64,000 nt of DNA. Origin: Mycetocola spongiae (GTDB taxonomy: Bacteria; Actinomycetota; Actinomycetes; Actinomycetales; Microbacteriaceae). The DNA lies in NCBI RefSeq assembly GCF_020424085.1, contig NZ_CP080203.1, positions 1,674,001 through 1,738,000 of the forward strand, in the 5' to 3' direction. The notes below the pieces were generated by a model that saw only the letters and a list, made by a program, of their open reading frames with translations, was not told the DNA's origin and ran no database searches. Made by a program: the position numbers and the translations under genes. Below, in pieces: positions 28,478-38,435 of this stretch (within the stretch, counting starts at the first letter, position 1; every line of letters starts with the position of its first letter).

Positions 28478-30490
28478 CTAGCGGCGGCGACGCGTCCCGA
28501 AGATCCCCTCCACCACACCCGTGAGCAGGCTCTTGGTGGCCTTGGAACCAAGCACCTGTTCCAGGACGTTTGTCTCGGGGGCCTTGCGCGTGGTGCGCGC
28601 GGTGCCACTGGTTTTTTTCAGGAGCCGCTCGTATTCGGCATCGGCCTTCTTGCGGGCCGCCTCCTGGGCCTTATCGATCGCGGCCTGCTGCTTGGCATAT
28701 TCGGCGTCGATCTTGGCCTGCTCCACCGCTGCCTGGGCCTGCTCGGCCTGGGCATGCGCGGCATCCAGCTTGGCACCGAGAATTTCGCGGGCCGATTCGC
28801 GATCCACGGCCGTGCCGTATTTGGCCAGGAGCGGCGAGGCGGCCACGGCCGCATCGATCTGCTCCGCGGGGGTCGGATCCATCAGCCCCTGCGGGGCGCG
28901 CAGCCGCGTCCAGGCCACGGGCGAGGGCGCACCCTTCTCGTTCATCACGGTCACCACGGCCTCGCCGGTTCCGAGCGACTGCAATACCTCGCCCAGATCA
29001 TAACCGGATTTGGGATAGGTGGACACCGTGGCCTTAAGCGCCTTGGCATCATCGGGGGTGAATGCGCGCAGCGCGTGTTGCACGCGCGATCCCAGCTGTC
29101 CCAATACATCCGAGGGAACGTCCTTGGGGGTTTGGGTGACAAAAAAGATGCCCACGCCCTTGGACCGAATCAGGCGCACGGTCTGGATGATCTGGGCGAG
29201 GAAATCCTTCGAGGCGTCCTTAAAGAGCAGGTGGGCCTCGTCAAAGAAGAACACCAGCTTGGGCTTATCCAGGTCCCCCACCTCGGGCAGATCATTAAAC
29301 AGATCGGCGAGTAGCCACATCAGAAACGTGGAATATAGCGCGGGCTGATCCTGCACCCCGGGCACCTCGAGGAGGCTGATGATGCCGCGGCCATCGGGGG
29401 CGATCCGCAAAAACTCGGCGGTATCGATCTCGGGTTCACCAAAGAATTTATCGGCCCCCTGATCGGCAAAGGTAATCAACTCGCGCAGGATCACCCCCAC
29501 GGTGGCCCCGGAGAGGCCACCCAGGTCCTTCAGCTCGGCCTTGCCCTCATCGCTCGCGAGGAAGGTGAGGACGGCGCGCAGATCGGAGAGGTCCAGGAGG
29601 GGCAGTCCCGCGCGATCGGCATAGTGGAAGACCAGGCCCAGGCTGGATTCCTGCGTGGGGTTCAGCCCCAGGACCTTGGCCAGCAGGACCGGGCCGAAGC
29701 CCGCGATCGTGGCGCGGATCGGCACACCCTTGCCCACACCGCCGAGCGAAAAATACTCGGTGGGGAAGGACGCGGGGGTCCAGGTTTGACCGATTCCCGC
29801 GGTGCGGGCGATGAGCTTATCGTTGCCCACGCCGGGGGTGGCCACCCCCGAGAGGTCACCCTTAATATCGGCGGCGAAGACCGGGACGCCGTGCGCGCTG
29901 AGCTGCTCGGTGAGCCCCTGCAGGGTGCGGGTTTTTCCGGTTCCGGTGGCACCCGCGACGAGGCCGTGGCGGTTCATCATCGCGAGCGGGATGCGGATCT
30001 GCACGGCGGGATCGGCCTCGCCGTTCATCAGGGCCCCCATTTCCAGGGCGGCACCCTCGATCGCATAGCCGGCCGCGATCACGGCGGCCTGCTCGGCGGT
30101 GAGCGGGGCCCCGGGGTGCGAGGCCGGGGTTGCCGCGGCGGGTGCGGCCGGAGCGGCGGGCTCGACAGGAGCGACGGGCTCGGACTCCGCGGTTACGGGC
30201 TCGACAGGAGCGACGGGCTCGGCAGCGACGGGCTCGGCCGGCTCGGACTCCGCGGTTGCGGGCTCGGCCGTCACCGGCTCCGCGGCAGCAGCCTCCACGG
30301 GGGCAACCTCGGCGGCAGCGGGCTCGGCGGCAGCGGCGGCCTGGGTCGCGGCATTGGCCGCGGCCAGTGCCGCGAGTGCCTCCTGCGCGCGGGCCACCGC
30401 GGCGGTGGCCTCCTCCTGGGCGCGCACGGCCTCGGCGGCGAGGGCGGCGGCATCGGTCTCGGCGGGAGTCTTCGCGTTTTTGGTGCTCAT
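28478..30490 (-). CDS. HerA-like helicase domain protein (DUF853)
   Basis: 670 residues. A repetitive Ala/Glu/Pro/Val N-terminal region (1-125) precedes a HerA/FtsK-type ATPase: Walker A GATGTGKTRTLQGL near residue 190, then AADIKGDLSG, Walker B LVFFFDEAHLLF near 405, and the conserved VTQTPKDVPSDVLGQLGSRVQHALRAF-type block. A Lys/Ala/Gln-rich coiled coil (about 565-635) leads to a C-terminal GVVEGIFGTRRRR. The family is widespread and poorly characterised; it is presumed to act on DNA. Convergent with the broken ABC gene, separated by 12 bp. Confidence 0.85.
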   Translation of the reverse strand: MSTKNAKTPAETDAAALAAEAVRAQEEATAAVARAQEALAALAAANAATQAAAAAEPAAAEVAPVEAAAAEPVTAEPATAESEPAEPVAAEPVAPVEPVTAESEPVAPVEPAAPAAPAAATPASHPGAPLTAEQAAVIAAGYAIEGAALEMGALMNGEADPAVQIRIPLAMMNRHGLVAGATGTGKTRTLQGLTEQLSAHGVPVFAADIKGDLSGVATPGVGNDKLIARTAGIGQTWTPASFPTEYFSLGGVGKGVPIRATIAGFGPVLLAKVLGLNPTQESSLGLVFHYADRAGLPLLDLSDLRAVLTFLASDEGKAELKDLGGLSGATVGVILRELITFADQGADKFFGEPEIDTAEFLRIAPDGRGIISLLEVPGVQDQPALYSTFLMWLLADLFNDLPEVGDLDKPKLVFFFDEAHLLFKDASKDFLAQIIQTVRLIRSKGVGIFFVTQTPKDVPSDVLGQLGSRVQHALRAFTPDDAKALKATVSTYPKSGYDLGEVLQSLGTGEAVVTVMNEKGAPSPVAWTRLRAPQGLMDPTPAEQIDAAVAASPLLAKYGTAVDRESAREILGAKLDAAHAQAEQAQAAVEQAKIDAEYAKQQAAIDKAQEAARKKADAEYERLLKKTSGTARTTRKAPETNVLEQVLGSKATKSLLTGVVEGIFGTRRRR
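30140..30310. repeat. Ala/Glu/Pro-coding repeats at the 5' end of the HerA-like gene
   Basis: Imperfect repeats of units such as GGCTCGACAGGAGCGACGGG coding for EPVTAESEPVAPVEP-like sequence. In frame; probably a flexible linker. Confidence 0.6.
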
Positions 30491-30669
30491 GGCACGAGCC
30501 TAGCCAGTCCCGCCGCCGCTGTCACGGGTGTTTTTTGATCGACCGCTATGGGCACCCCGGACGGGGGTCGCCGCGCCCCGGGCGCGGATTTTTTAAAACG
30601 TAGGTAATTAGATAATCTCCTTGCCAGGGGCGGAAAACCAGCACGCCCACCCGAGCACAAGGACGTCTC

Positions 30670-31284
30670 ATGCGCCTCCCCTTCTCGCGCTCACGCGCGG
30701 CCGCCCCCGAGGCCGCCGTCGAGAACCCCACTCCCGCCGAGATCACCCGAAGGCGCGCCCGCAGGGCCGCGCCGTATGCCGCCGTGGGTATCGCCGCGCT
30801 GCTCATGGGTTCGGGGATGGGCGGGAGTTCGGCGCAGGGCACAATCGGGACCCTGGACCGCGAAAAAACCTCGCTCACCGAAACGGTTGAAGATCTCGAA
30901 ACGCGGCTTCAGGCCGCCGAGCAGAAGCTGGAGGAGGAGCGCGCCCGCAGCATCGCGCTCCGGCAAGAATTCGAGGGTGCCGCCGAGGCCGTGGCGGCCG
31001 AGACCGCCGCCCAGGTCTCCTCCCAGACGGCCCGCATCGCCGAGCTCGAGGCCGAGTCCGCCCAGCGCGCGAGCCGCGTCGCCGAATTGGAATCCACGCG
31101 CATCGCCGCCGCGGTTCCCGCGGCCCCGGCGGCACCGGCAGCGCCGGCAGCACCCCGCTCCAACACCACGGTATTTAAGAACTGCACGGCCGCCCGGGCG
31201 GCCGGGGCCGCCCCCGTTTATCGCGGAGATCCGGGCTATGGTTCGCACCTGGACCGCGACGGCGACGGCGTGGGCTGCGAATAG
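30670..31284 (+). CDS. Coiled-coil protein with excalibur calcium-binding domain
   Basis: 204 residues. A basic N-terminal segment and one helix (about 34-55) are followed by a coiled coil (about 60-145, Glu/Ala/Arg heptads), an Ala/Pro linker and a C-terminal excalibur domain: FKNCTAARAAG...GYGSHLDRDGDGVGCE, with the DxDxDG calcium loop and paired cysteines. Excalibur proteins are extracellular or envelope proteins of unknown detail. An A+T-rich segment at 30590-30620 with GATAAT (30611-30616) is the likely promoter area. It ends directly against the convergent PAP2 gene. Confidence 0.8.
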   Translation: MRLPFSRSRAAAPEAAVENPTPAEITRRRARRAAPYAAVGIAALLMGSGMGGSSAQGTIGTLDREKTSLTETVEDLETRLQAAEQKLEEERARSIALRQEFEGAAEAVAAETAAQVSSQTARIAELEAESAQRASRVAELESTRIAAAVPAAPAAPAAPAAPRSNTTVFKNCTAARAAGAAPVYRGDPGYGSHLDRDGDGVGCE

Positions 31285-31914
31285 TTATCCGCGCGAGCGG
31301 GGCCACAGGCGGACCCAGAGCACCCAGACCAGCAGCGCGATCGTGGCCCCCAGCAGCGCCCCGGCGATCGTATCGCTGAGCCAGTGCGCCCCCAGAATCG
31401 TGCGCGAGAGCGCCATCGCGACCACATAGATCGCGCCCACCCAGGCAATCCAGGCACGCCCAAAAATCAGCGCCAGCGCCACCACGATGGTCGCGGCATT
31501 GGCCGTATGCCCCGAGGGAAACGAGCCATAATCGGCGTGCACCAGGATCTCCTCGGGCCGCGCGCGACCCACCAGGTGTTTCAGCGCCTGCACGCCCAGC
31601 GCGCTGAGGATCGAGGCAACCAAAAAATAGACCCCGGCCCGCGCGCCGCGCCGCCACCAGAGCAGCGCGGTCATAAGCACCGGCAGCAGATAGGTCCCCA
31701 CCAGGCCGCCGCCCAGCCAGTTCAAAAACAGCGCTGCCTGCACCGCGATCCCGCCCTCGCTCAGCGGCAGCATCGCGGCCATCCAGGCCCGGTCCGGGCC
31801 CGCGGTGGCCCCGGCGAGGATCGCGCCGGCCAGAATCGCCGTGGCCGCGACCCCCGCAAGAATGGGGATCCACGCGTCCGCGCTATGCCGCCCTGCGGGT
31901 AGTGCCTGAGTCAT
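31285..31914 (-). CDS. PAP2-family membrane phosphatase
   Basis: 209 residues, about six membrane helices. The three phosphatase motifs are present: KHLVGRARP, PSGHT and SRTILGAHWLSD, with the two catalytic histidines. Members dephosphorylate phosphatidic acid, undecaprenyl pyrophosphate or similar lipids; the latter is plausible in a Gram-positive but not shown. Confidence 0.9.
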   Translation of the reverse strand: MTQALPAGRHSADAWIPILAGVAATAILAGAILAGATAGPDRAWMAAMLPLSEGGIAVQAALFLNWLGGGLVGTYLLPVLMTALLWWRRGARAGVYFLVASILSALGVQALKHLVGRARPEEILVHADYGSFPSGHTANAATIVVALALIFGRAWIAWVGAIYVVAMALSRTILGAHWLSDTIAGALLGATIALLVWVLWVRLWPRSRG

Positions 31915-31979
31915 CGGGAGAGCCGTTCCGCCCGCGGAGGGGTCCCCGGGCTTTCCTCGAAGACTATCGGGTTGCCCCG

Positions 31980-33206
31980 CTAATCAACGAGCGCGGGCAC
32001 CGTGCGGGGCCGCACGATCAGCCACAGCGATGCGATCGAGATCGCGGCGGTTCCCGCCATCACGAGCCCCATCGCGCGGGCATCGCCGCCCAGCACACCC
32101 ACCGCGGGAGACAGCAGACCGGCCATACCAAAATTCACCGCGCCCAGGAGCGAGGCGGCGGTACCGGCCGCGGCGCCGTGTCCGGCGAGCGCGATCACCT
32201 GCACCGCGGGGAAGCCAAATCCGCAGCCCATGATAAACAGGAACAGCGGCACCAGGATGCCAAAGAGCCCCGAGCCATTGCTGCCCAGGATCACGATGCT
32301 CACGGCCGCGCAGAACTGCAGGATCGTGGAGAACGCGAGGATCCACTGCGGGCCAAATTTCCGCATCAGGCGCGAGGAGGTCTGCACGCCGATCACCACG
32401 CCCACCGAGTTCGCGGCAAAGAGCAACCCGTATTCGCGCGGGCTAAGCCCAAATACGGTTTGAAAGAGGAACGGCGAGGCCGAGAGATAGGCAAAAAGAC
32501 CCGAGAAGCTCATCGCACCGATCAGGGCAACACCCACAAAGATGCGGTCGCTGAGCACCGAGCGATAGCCGGCCACGGTCCCGGCGAAGCCGGCCGAGCG
32601 GCGCAGGTGCGGCGGCAGGGTTTCCACAATCCAGAACGTCACCGCCAGGCCCACGGCCACGCCGTAAATCGCCAGCACCACAAATAGCCCGCGCCAGTCC
32701 ATGAAGGACAGCAGCGCACCGCCGAGCATCGGCGCGATGATCGGCGCCATGCCGTTCACCAGCGCGAGGCGCGAGAGCATCAGCACGAGGGGGCGACCGC
32801 CAAAGAGGTCGCGCACCATCGCCATGGCCACCACGGCACCGGCCGCGGCGCCGGCGCCCTGGAGCACGCGGAAGACACCGAGGATCATGACATCGGGGGC
32901 AAATACGGCCCCGCAGGATGCCAGCACGTGCACGCCCGTGGCGATCAGCAGCGGCAGGCGGCGGCCCACCTTATCGCTCCACGGCCCCATCACCAGCTGT
33001 CCGAGGGCAAAGCCCACCGTGGTCCCCGTCAGCGTGAGCTGGATCGCGGTGGAACTGACCGCGAAGTCCTCCTGGAGGCGCGGGAACGCCGGGAGGTACA
33101 GGTCGATGGTGAACGGGCCCAGCGCGGTGAGCGCGCCCAGGATCAGGACATAAACGAGTCGCTGGCGGCGCGTTAGTGCGTCGCCAGGGTGCAGAGCGGT
33201 GGTCAC
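31980..33206 (-). CDS. Bcr/CflA-type MFS drug efflux transporter
   Basis: 408 residues, 12 membrane helices. N-terminal LGALTALGPFTIDLYLPAFP and the loop motif LGQLVMGPWSDKVGRR identify the Bcr/CflA multidrug efflux subgroup. GTG start at 33206. An exact 16-bp palindrome 31-46 bp upstream could be its operator, though no regulator gene is adjacent. Confidence 0.88.
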   Translation of the reverse strand: MTTALHPGDALTRRQRLVYVLILGALTALGPFTIDLYLPAFPRLQEDFAVSSTAIQLTLTGTTVGFALGQLVMGPWSDKVGRRLPLLIATGVHVLASCGAVFAPDVMILGVFRVLQGAGAAAGAVVAMAMVRDLFGGRPLVLMLSRLALVNGMAPIIAPMLGGALLSFMDWRGLFVVLAIYGVAVGLAVTFWIVETLPPHLRRSAGFAGTVAGYRSVLSDRIFVGVALIGAMSFSGLFAYLSASPFLFQTVFGLSPREYGLLFAANSVGVVIGVQTSSRLMRKFGPQWILAFSTILQFCAAVSIVILGSNGSGLFGILVPLFLFIMGCGFGFPAVQVIALAGHGAAAGTAASLLGAVNFGMAGLLSPAVGVLGGDARAMGLVMAGTAAISIASLWLIVRPRTVPALVD

Positions 33207-33236
33207 GGAAGCCTTTGCTGTCTGGGATGAACGAAG

Positions 33237-33252
33237 ATCGAATCGATTCGAT
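33237..33252. promoter_or_regulatory. Perfect 16-bp palindrome upstream of the MFS gene
   Basis: ATCGAATCGATTCGAT reads the same on both strands. It lies in the 136-bp space between the MFS gene start and the end of xylR, in the position of a repressor site. Identity of any binding protein is unknown. Confidence 0.4.
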
Positions 33253-33342
33253 TGATCGTTAAACCCTATCGTGCGCGCGGCGCAGCCCCAAGCCCCCGGG
33301 GGTCAAAATCCCGGATCCACCAGAAAAAACTGAAAACGGACG

Positions 33343-34530
33343 CTATTTAGCCCCCGCGGTTGCAACCCGCGCAATCTCGGAGGGCTCCCCGATTCGCGCG
33401 GGGTCGGCGATCACCCGATCCACCACGAGCTCGGCCGCGCCAATCAGGAGCAGATCCTCCCCCAGCTCGGAGCGCGTGATCTGCACCCCCTCCTCGGCCG
33501 GACCCAGCGCATAGCGCGCCACCGTCTCGGCCAGCAGCTCGGGCTCGATGGCGGCGAGGACCCCGAGGAATCCCCCCAGCACCACGCGCGAGGGATTGGC
33601 GATATTAATCATGCCGCCGAGTGCCCGGCCCAGCACGCGGGCCTGCTCCGCCGTGACGACCCGATCCGATTCGGCGAGCGCACGCTCCAGCGCGGCATCA
33701 TCGGGCACGGGATCCCCCGGGCCAAAGGCCACCGCAACCAGGGCGTCGCGGCTCACGGCATCCTCGAGCGGCACGCCACCCTCGGTGCCAAACGTATGCC
33801 CAAATTCGCCCGCATATCCCCCGGCCCCGCGGATGGGTCGGCCACCCAATACCAGGCCGCCACCGATTCCACTCGCCCCACCGTTGAGGTAGATCAGGTC
33901 GTCGATCCCGCGGCCCGCGCCAAAATGCCGCTCGGCACGCGCGCCCAGGCTGGCATCGTTATCCACATAGACCGGATAGCCGGTGGCCTGCGCGAGCATC
34001 TCGGCGAGGGGCTCATCCACCCAGCCCAGGCGGGGGGCCAGGCGCACCACGCCATCCTCGGCGCGGACCAGCGCGGGGACGGCCACCCCGACCCCGGCGA
34101 TCTGAGTACCCCGGGGCAGCCCGGCCACGAGGTCCACGATCAGCCCGGCCGCGGCAGCCACGCTCTCGGCCGCGCTCGGCGGGGAGGGGAAGCGGTGGCG
34201 CATCCGCGAGTGCACGCTGCCCCCGAGGAGCACGGCGCCGACGGTGACAGCATCAAATTCGGGGTTCACGGCGAGGATCATGGTGCGCTCGCTGGGCGAG
34301 ACCACGGGAGAGGGCCGCCCCACCACCCCCTCGGTGGAGGCAAAGGACTCGGTGACCAGCCCGCGCTCGGCCAGCTCGGTGACCAGCGCGGCGATGGTGG
34401 AGCGGTTCAGCCCCGTGCTGCGGGTCAGCGCCGAGCGCGAGAGCGAGCGCCCGCGGTGCACCAGGTCCACGATCCGGCCGAGGTTATGTCGCCGGACCGC
34501 GTCGAGATTACTGCCATTCGGCTTCATCAA
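33343..34530 (-). CDS. xylR: ROK-family transcriptional regulator of xylose genes
   Basis: 395 residues. An N-terminal winged helix (LSRSALTRSTGLNRSTIAALVTEL, about 30-55) precedes a ROK sugar-kinase-like fold with DNDASLGARAERHFGAG and GGASGIGGGLVLGG. The zinc-binding CxCGxxGCxE motif of the family is absent: the corresponding stretch reads GHTFGTEGGVPLEDAVS. It is divergent from xylA across 120 bp. XylR-type ROK proteins repress xylAB until xylose binds; the position and fold support that role here. Confidence 0.88.
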   Translation of the reverse strand: MMKPNGSNLDAVRRHNLGRIVDLVHRGRSLSRSALTRSTGLNRSTIAALVTELAERGLVTESFASTEGVVGRPSPVVSPSERTMILAVNPEFDAVTVGAVLLGGSVHSRMRHRFPSPPSAAESVAAAAGLIVDLVAGLPRGTQIAGVGVAVPALVRAEDGVVRLAPRLGWVDEPLAEMLAQATGYPVYVDNDASLGARAERHFGAGRGIDDLIYLNGGASGIGGGLVLGGRPIRGAGGYAGEFGHTFGTEGGVPLEDAVSRDALVAVAFGPGDPVPDDAALERALAESDRVVTAEQARVLGRALGGMINIANPSRVVLGGFLGVLAAIEPELLAETVARYALGPAEEGVQITRSELGEDLLLIGAAELVVDRVIADPARIGEPSEIARVATAGAK

Positions 34531-34650
34531 AACTCCCTCTACGTTCTTCGAATCCTAATCCAATTTTTTATTTTGGTGGCATAAACAACATTCTCGTTCT
34601 AATATGTCTATCAGCACAACAAATACCTTTCGACTCTAAGGATGTTCCCC
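34531..34650. promoter_or_regulatory. xylR-xylA divergent promoter/operator region
   Basis: A+T-rich 120 bp between divergent genes. A -10-like TAATAT lies at 34600-34605 on the plus strand, and AAGGA sits 8 nt before the xylA ATG at 34651. The XylR site should be here but no clean palindrome was found. Confidence 0.5.
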
Positions 34651-35844
34651 ATGGCAATGAAGCCCACCAAGGCCGATAAGTTCTCATTTGGTCTCTGGAC
34701 CATCGGCTATAACGGAGCCGACCCGTTTGGCGGCCCGACCCGCCCCGACCTCGACGTGGTTGAGGCCGTGGAGCGCCTGAACGACCTGGGCGCCTATGGC
34801 CTCACGTTCCACGATGACGACCTCTTTGCCTTTGGGGCCACCGAGGCCGAGCGCCAGAACCAGATCGACCGCCTGAAGCAGGCCCTCGCCGATACCGGCG
34901 TTGTGGTTCCGATGGTCACCACCAACCTGTTCTCCGCCCCGGTCTTTAAGGACGGCGGCTTCACCTCCAACGACCGCGAGGTGCGCCGCTTCGCGATGCG
35001 CAAGGTCATCCGCAACCTGGACCTCGCCGCCGAGCTCGGCGCCAAGACCTTTGTAATGTGGGGTGGCCGCGAGGGAAGCGAATACGATTCCGCCAAGAAC
35101 GTCGGTGCCGCCCTCGAGCGCTACCGCGAGGCCGTGAACATGCTCGGCGATTATGTCACCGATAAGGGTTATGACATTCGCTTCGCGATCGAGCCCAAGC
35201 CCAATGAGCCCCGCGGCGATATCCTGCTGCCCACGCTTGGACACGCACTGGCCTTCATCAACACCCTGGACCGCCCCGAGCTGGTCGGAGTGAACCCCGA
35301 GGTGGGCCACGAGCAGATGGCCGGGCTGAACTTCACCGCCGGCATCGCCCAGGCCATCGAGCACGGCAAGCTGTACCACATCGACCTCAACGGACAGCGC
35401 GGCATCAAATACGATCAGGACCTCGTATTTGGTCACGGCGACGTGCAGAACGCCTTCTCGCTTGTGGACCTGCTGGAAAACGGCGGCCTCAACGGCGGCC
35501 CCTCCTATGACGGCCCGCGCCACTTCGACTATAAGCCGAGCCGCACCGAGGACATCACCGGTGTCTGGGACTCCGCGGCCGCCAATATGGCCAACTACCT
35601 CATGTTTAAGGAGCGCGCCGCGGCCTTCCGCGCCGACCCCGAGGTCCAGGAGGCACTCGAGGCGGCCCGTGTTAACGAGCTCTCGACCCCGACCCTGAAC
35701 CCGGGCGAGACCTATGACGACCTGATCGCCGACCGCAGTGCCTATGAGGACTTCGCGCCGGAGAGCTATTTTGGCGGCAAGGGCTACGGCTTTGTGCGCC
35801 TGCAGCAGCTCGCGATTGAGCACCTGCTCGGCGCGCGCGGCTAA
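34651..35844 (+). CDS. xylA: Xylose isomerase
   Basis: Converts D-xylose to D-xylulose. 397 residues, the class I (actinobacterial) size. Conserved metal and substrate segments are visible: [29 protein letters not shown] (catalytic Lys and metal Glu), and [17 protein letters not shown] 34651 has AAGGA at the proper spacing; the ATG at 34642 overlaps that site. Followed by xylB. Confidence 0.98.
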   Translation: MAMKPTKADKFSFGLWTIGYNGADPFGGPTRPDLDVVEAVERLNDLGAYGLTFHDDDLFAFGATEAERQNQIDRLKQALADTGVVVPMVTTNLFSAPVFKDGGFTSNDREVRRFAMRKVIRNLDLAAELGAKTFVMWGGREGSEYDSAKNVGAALERYREAVNMLGDYVTDKGYDIRFAIEPKPNEPRGDILLPTLGHALAFINTLDRPELVGVNPEVGHEQMAGLNFTAGIAQAIEHGKLYHIDLNGQRGIKYDQDLVFGHGDVQNAFSLVDLLENGGLNGGPSYDGPRHFDYKPSRTEDITGVWDSAAANMANYLMFKERAAAFRADPEVQEALEAARVNELSTPTLNPGETYDDLIADRSAYEDFAPESYFGGKGYGFVRLQQLAIEHLLGARG

Positions 35845-35864
35845 TACCCTCGTCACGTGTTTCG

Positions 35865-35909
35865 GCGGCGGTGACCGGTTCGATAGACTTTCGAACCAGT
35901 CACCGCCGC
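35865..35909 (+). terminator. Long hairpin between xylA and xylB
   Basis: CGGCGGTGACCGGTTCGA pairs with its complement (one mismatch) around TAGACTT, followed by GTCTTTCTCT. It lies 20 bp after xylA and 50 bp before xylB. It could be a leaky terminator or a processing/stabilising stem that sets the xylA:xylB ratio. Confidence 0.6.
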
Positions 35910-35959
35910 AGTCTTTCTCTCCCCCTCCCCCGCCGAACCCCGCTTGCCAAAGGAACGCC

Positions 35960-37441
35960 ATGCCCCTCGTCGCCGGAATCGATTCGTCCACGCAGAGCTG
36001 CAAAATTATTATTCGTGACGCCGCCACCGGCGCCCCGATTCGCCAGGGCCGCGCGGGCCATCCCGCGGGCACCGAGGTGGATCCCGAGGCCTGGTGGGAG
36101 GCCCTCGGCGAGGCCGTGCGCGATGCCGGCGGCCTGCGCGATGTGGCCGCGATCTCCGTGGCCGGCCAGCAACACGGAATGGTGCTGCTGGACTCCGCGG
36201 GCCGCGTGATCCGTGATGCCCTGCTCTGGAACGATACCCGCAGCGCCCCCGCCGCCGCGGATCTGGTGGCCGAGATCGGCGCCGAGGACTATGCCCGCCG
36301 CGCCGGGGTGGTCCCCGTGGCCTCGTTCACCGCGACCAAGCTGCGCTGGGTTCGCGATAACGAGCCTCGGCATGTTCCGAAGATCGCCGCCGTGGCGCTG
36401 CCGCATGACTGGCTGACCTGGCGACTGCGCGGCTATGGCCCCGCCGGTTCCTCCCCGCTCGGACCCGATCTGGAGCAGCTGCGCACCGATCCCTCCGATG
36501 CCTCGGGCACCGCCTATTGGTCCCCCGGCAGCGGGGAATACGACCTGGACCTCTTTTATACCGCCCTCGGCCGGGGTGCGCGCGAGGCCGGCGGCGCGGG
36601 CGAGGGAATTGTGCTTCCCGCCGTGGTCCCCGCCGGGGGCCGCGCGGGCGAGGGCATCGACGAGCGCCTGATCGGCGGCGAGATCGGCCAGGAGCCGAGC
36701 GGCATCGCCCCGGGTGTGATCGTGGCCGGCGGCGCGGGTGATAACGCCGGTGCCGCGCTGGGCCTGGGCGCCACCGGCGGCGATGTGGTGGTCTCGATCG
36801 GCACCAGCGGAACCGTTTTTGCCGTGACCGAATCCCAGCCGAGCGATCCCAGCGGCACCGTCGCGGGCTTCGCCTCGGCCTCGGGCGAGTTTCTGCCGCT
36901 GATCGCCACGCTGAATGCCGCGCGCATCCTGGACTCGATTGCCGGGCTGCTGGGCGTGGATCATCACGAGCTGGGCGAACTGGCCCTGACTGCGGAGCCC
37001 GCGGCGCGCGGCCTCGTATTGCAGCCCTATTTTGAGGGCGAGCGCACCCCCAATCTCCCGGAGGCCACCGCGACGCTCTTTGGCATGACGCTGGAATCCA
37101 CGACCCGCGCCGGGCTGGCCCGCGCCGCCATCGAGGGGCTGCTCTGTGGCCTCGCCGATGGCCTGGACGCCGTGCGGGCGCAGGGGGTCCAGGCGGAGCG
37201 CATCCTGATCGTGGGAGGCGCCGCGCAGAATCCGGCCGTGCAGGCCATCGCGGCCCAGGTATTTAACGTTCCCGTGCAGATCCCCACCCCGGGCGAATAC
37301 GTGGCCGATGGCGCGGCGATTCAGGCGGCCTGGGCCCTGGGCGGCACCCGGCCCGATTGGCAGCCGCAGATCGACGCGACCCCGACCCCGGACTTCCGGC
37401 CCGAGATCCGCGCCAATTACGCGGCGCGCGCCGCGGTCTAG
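35960..37441 (+). CDS. xylB: Xylulokinase
   Basis: Phosphorylates D-xylulose to xylulose 5-phosphate for the pentose phosphate pathway. 493 residues from ATG 35960, with AAAGGA 5 bases before it. FGGY features: N-terminal phosphate loop [29 protein letters not shown], and the C-terminal ATP site [10 protein letters not shown] and [12 protein letters not shown]. Same strand as xylA, separated by the 35865-35909 hairpin. Confidence 0.97.
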   Translation: MPLVAGIDSSTQSCKIIIRDAATGAPIRQGRAGHPAGTEVDPEAWWEALGEAVRDAGGLRDVAAISVAGQQHGMVLLDSAGRVIRDALLWNDTRSAPAAADLVAEIGAEDYARRAGVVPVASFTATKLRWVRDNEPRHVPKIAAVALPHDWLTWRLRGYGPAGSSPLGPDLEQLRTDPSDASGTAYWSPGSGEYDLDLFYTALGRGAREAGGAGEGIVLPAVVPAGGRAGEGIDERLIGGEIGQEPSGIAPGVIVAGGAGDNAGAALGLGATGGDVVVSIGTSGTVFAVTESQPSDPSGTVAGFASASGEFLPLIATLNAARILDSIAGLLGVDHHELGELALTAEPAARGLVLQPYFEGERTPNLPEATATLFGMTLESTTRAGLARAAIEGLLCGLADGLDAVRAQGVQAERILIVGGAAQNPAVQAIAAQVFNVPVQIPTPGEYVADGAAIQAAWALGGTRPDWQPQIDATPTPDFRPEIRANYAARAAV

Positions 37442-37598
37442 GTCGCGAGGGGGGGGAGGCGGAACTCCCTCCCCGAACGGCCGGTATTCATCAGCCCCGG
37501 GGAGAGGAGTCTTCCCGTCTCACAGGCCGAGTATTGTGGTCTAAAAATACACGCACACATCGCTCTTTGCTGTCGGTAGTCCGACGTACGCTAAGGGC

Positions 37599-38249
37599 AT
37601 GAAAATGCTTCTACTCTCGCGGTTCATCGGCGCTATTCCCGGGTTTTTAGATACACGCGGCCTCGATTCCCGGGCGGCCACGCGCATCGCCTATATCGAT
37701 GATGCGTCCAAGCCCCTGGGCAACGCTCCGTTTATTAAACGCGAACGCCTCCAATTGCACGAGCTGGGCTACTCCCTCGTTCCGCTCACCGTTGGCGATG
37801 GCACCGCAACCGAACTCGCCTCCGCTCTTGATCGGGTTGACGCGATCTACGTTGCCGGCGGCATGGCGGACTACCTCATGGCAACCTTGCGACGGGTCGG
37901 TGCCGATACCGTCCTGATCGAACGGGTCAGGGCGGGGCTGCCCTATATGGGAGCCAGTGCCGGGGCAATGATCGCCGGAAAAAGCATTAAGCCGGCAATT
38001 GCACTCGACGGGCATACAGCCGGAGTCTCCCTAGAGGACCTCACCGGGCTTGGTCTCATCGACGCGGTGATTTTGCCCCACGCCGACGGGCAGCTGCCAC
38101 CCTACCCTCCCGAAAAAATCGCCGCGGTGGCTCGTAAATTCGAGAATACGCACGGCCTAACGCTCCTGCCAGATAACGCAGCCCTGCTCGTCGAGAACGG
38201 AAAAATACTCCGCGTTGAGTCCCCTGAAAACACGTCGGCACCCCGCTAA
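37599..38249 (+). CDS. Peptidase S51 (dipeptidase E-like) protein
   Basis: 216 residues of the S51 family, a class I glutamine amidotransferase-like fold. The nucleophile elbow is MGASAGAMIAG (Ser near residue 127), and the DAIYVAGGMADYL turn matches the family. E-type members cleave N-terminal aspartyl dipeptides. Base composition looks slightly less G+C-rich than its neighbours. The start ATG 37599 lies 3 nt after a possible -10 (GCTAAG) that is 17 bp from TTGCTG, so the mRNA may be leaderless. Confidence 0.8.
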   Translation: MKMLLLSRFIGAIPGFLDTRGLDSRAATRIAYIDDASKPLGNAPFIKRERLQLHELGYSLVPLTVGDGTATELASALDRVDAIYVAGGMADYLMATLRRVGADTVLIERVRAGLPYMGASAGAMIAGKSIKPAIALDGHTAGVSLEDLTGLGLIDAVILPHADGQLPPYPPEKIAAVARKFENTHGLTLLPDNAALLVENGKILRVESPENTSAPR

Positions 38250-38388
38250 ACATGAACGCTCGTACCAGATCGTAGTTAGAGGCTACCGGCCACGTTTCGT
38301 CGATATTTGGGAAGTGGCGATACGCCCAACTATTTGCGGTCATGCCCCGCGCCGCGATCGAGGCGCGCCTGCCGGGGCACCGGCTATG

Positions 38389-38433
38389 CAGAACCTCCCG
38401 CCGGGGGCCCGGGGCCCCCGGCGGGAGGTTCTG
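38389..38433 (-). terminator. Very strong terminator of the RCC1 gene
   Basis: A perfect 22-bp stem starting CAGAACCTCCCGCCGG and closing on a tiny loop, directly after the RCC1-repeat gene stop codon. Confidence 0.8.
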
Positions 38434-38435
38434 CG

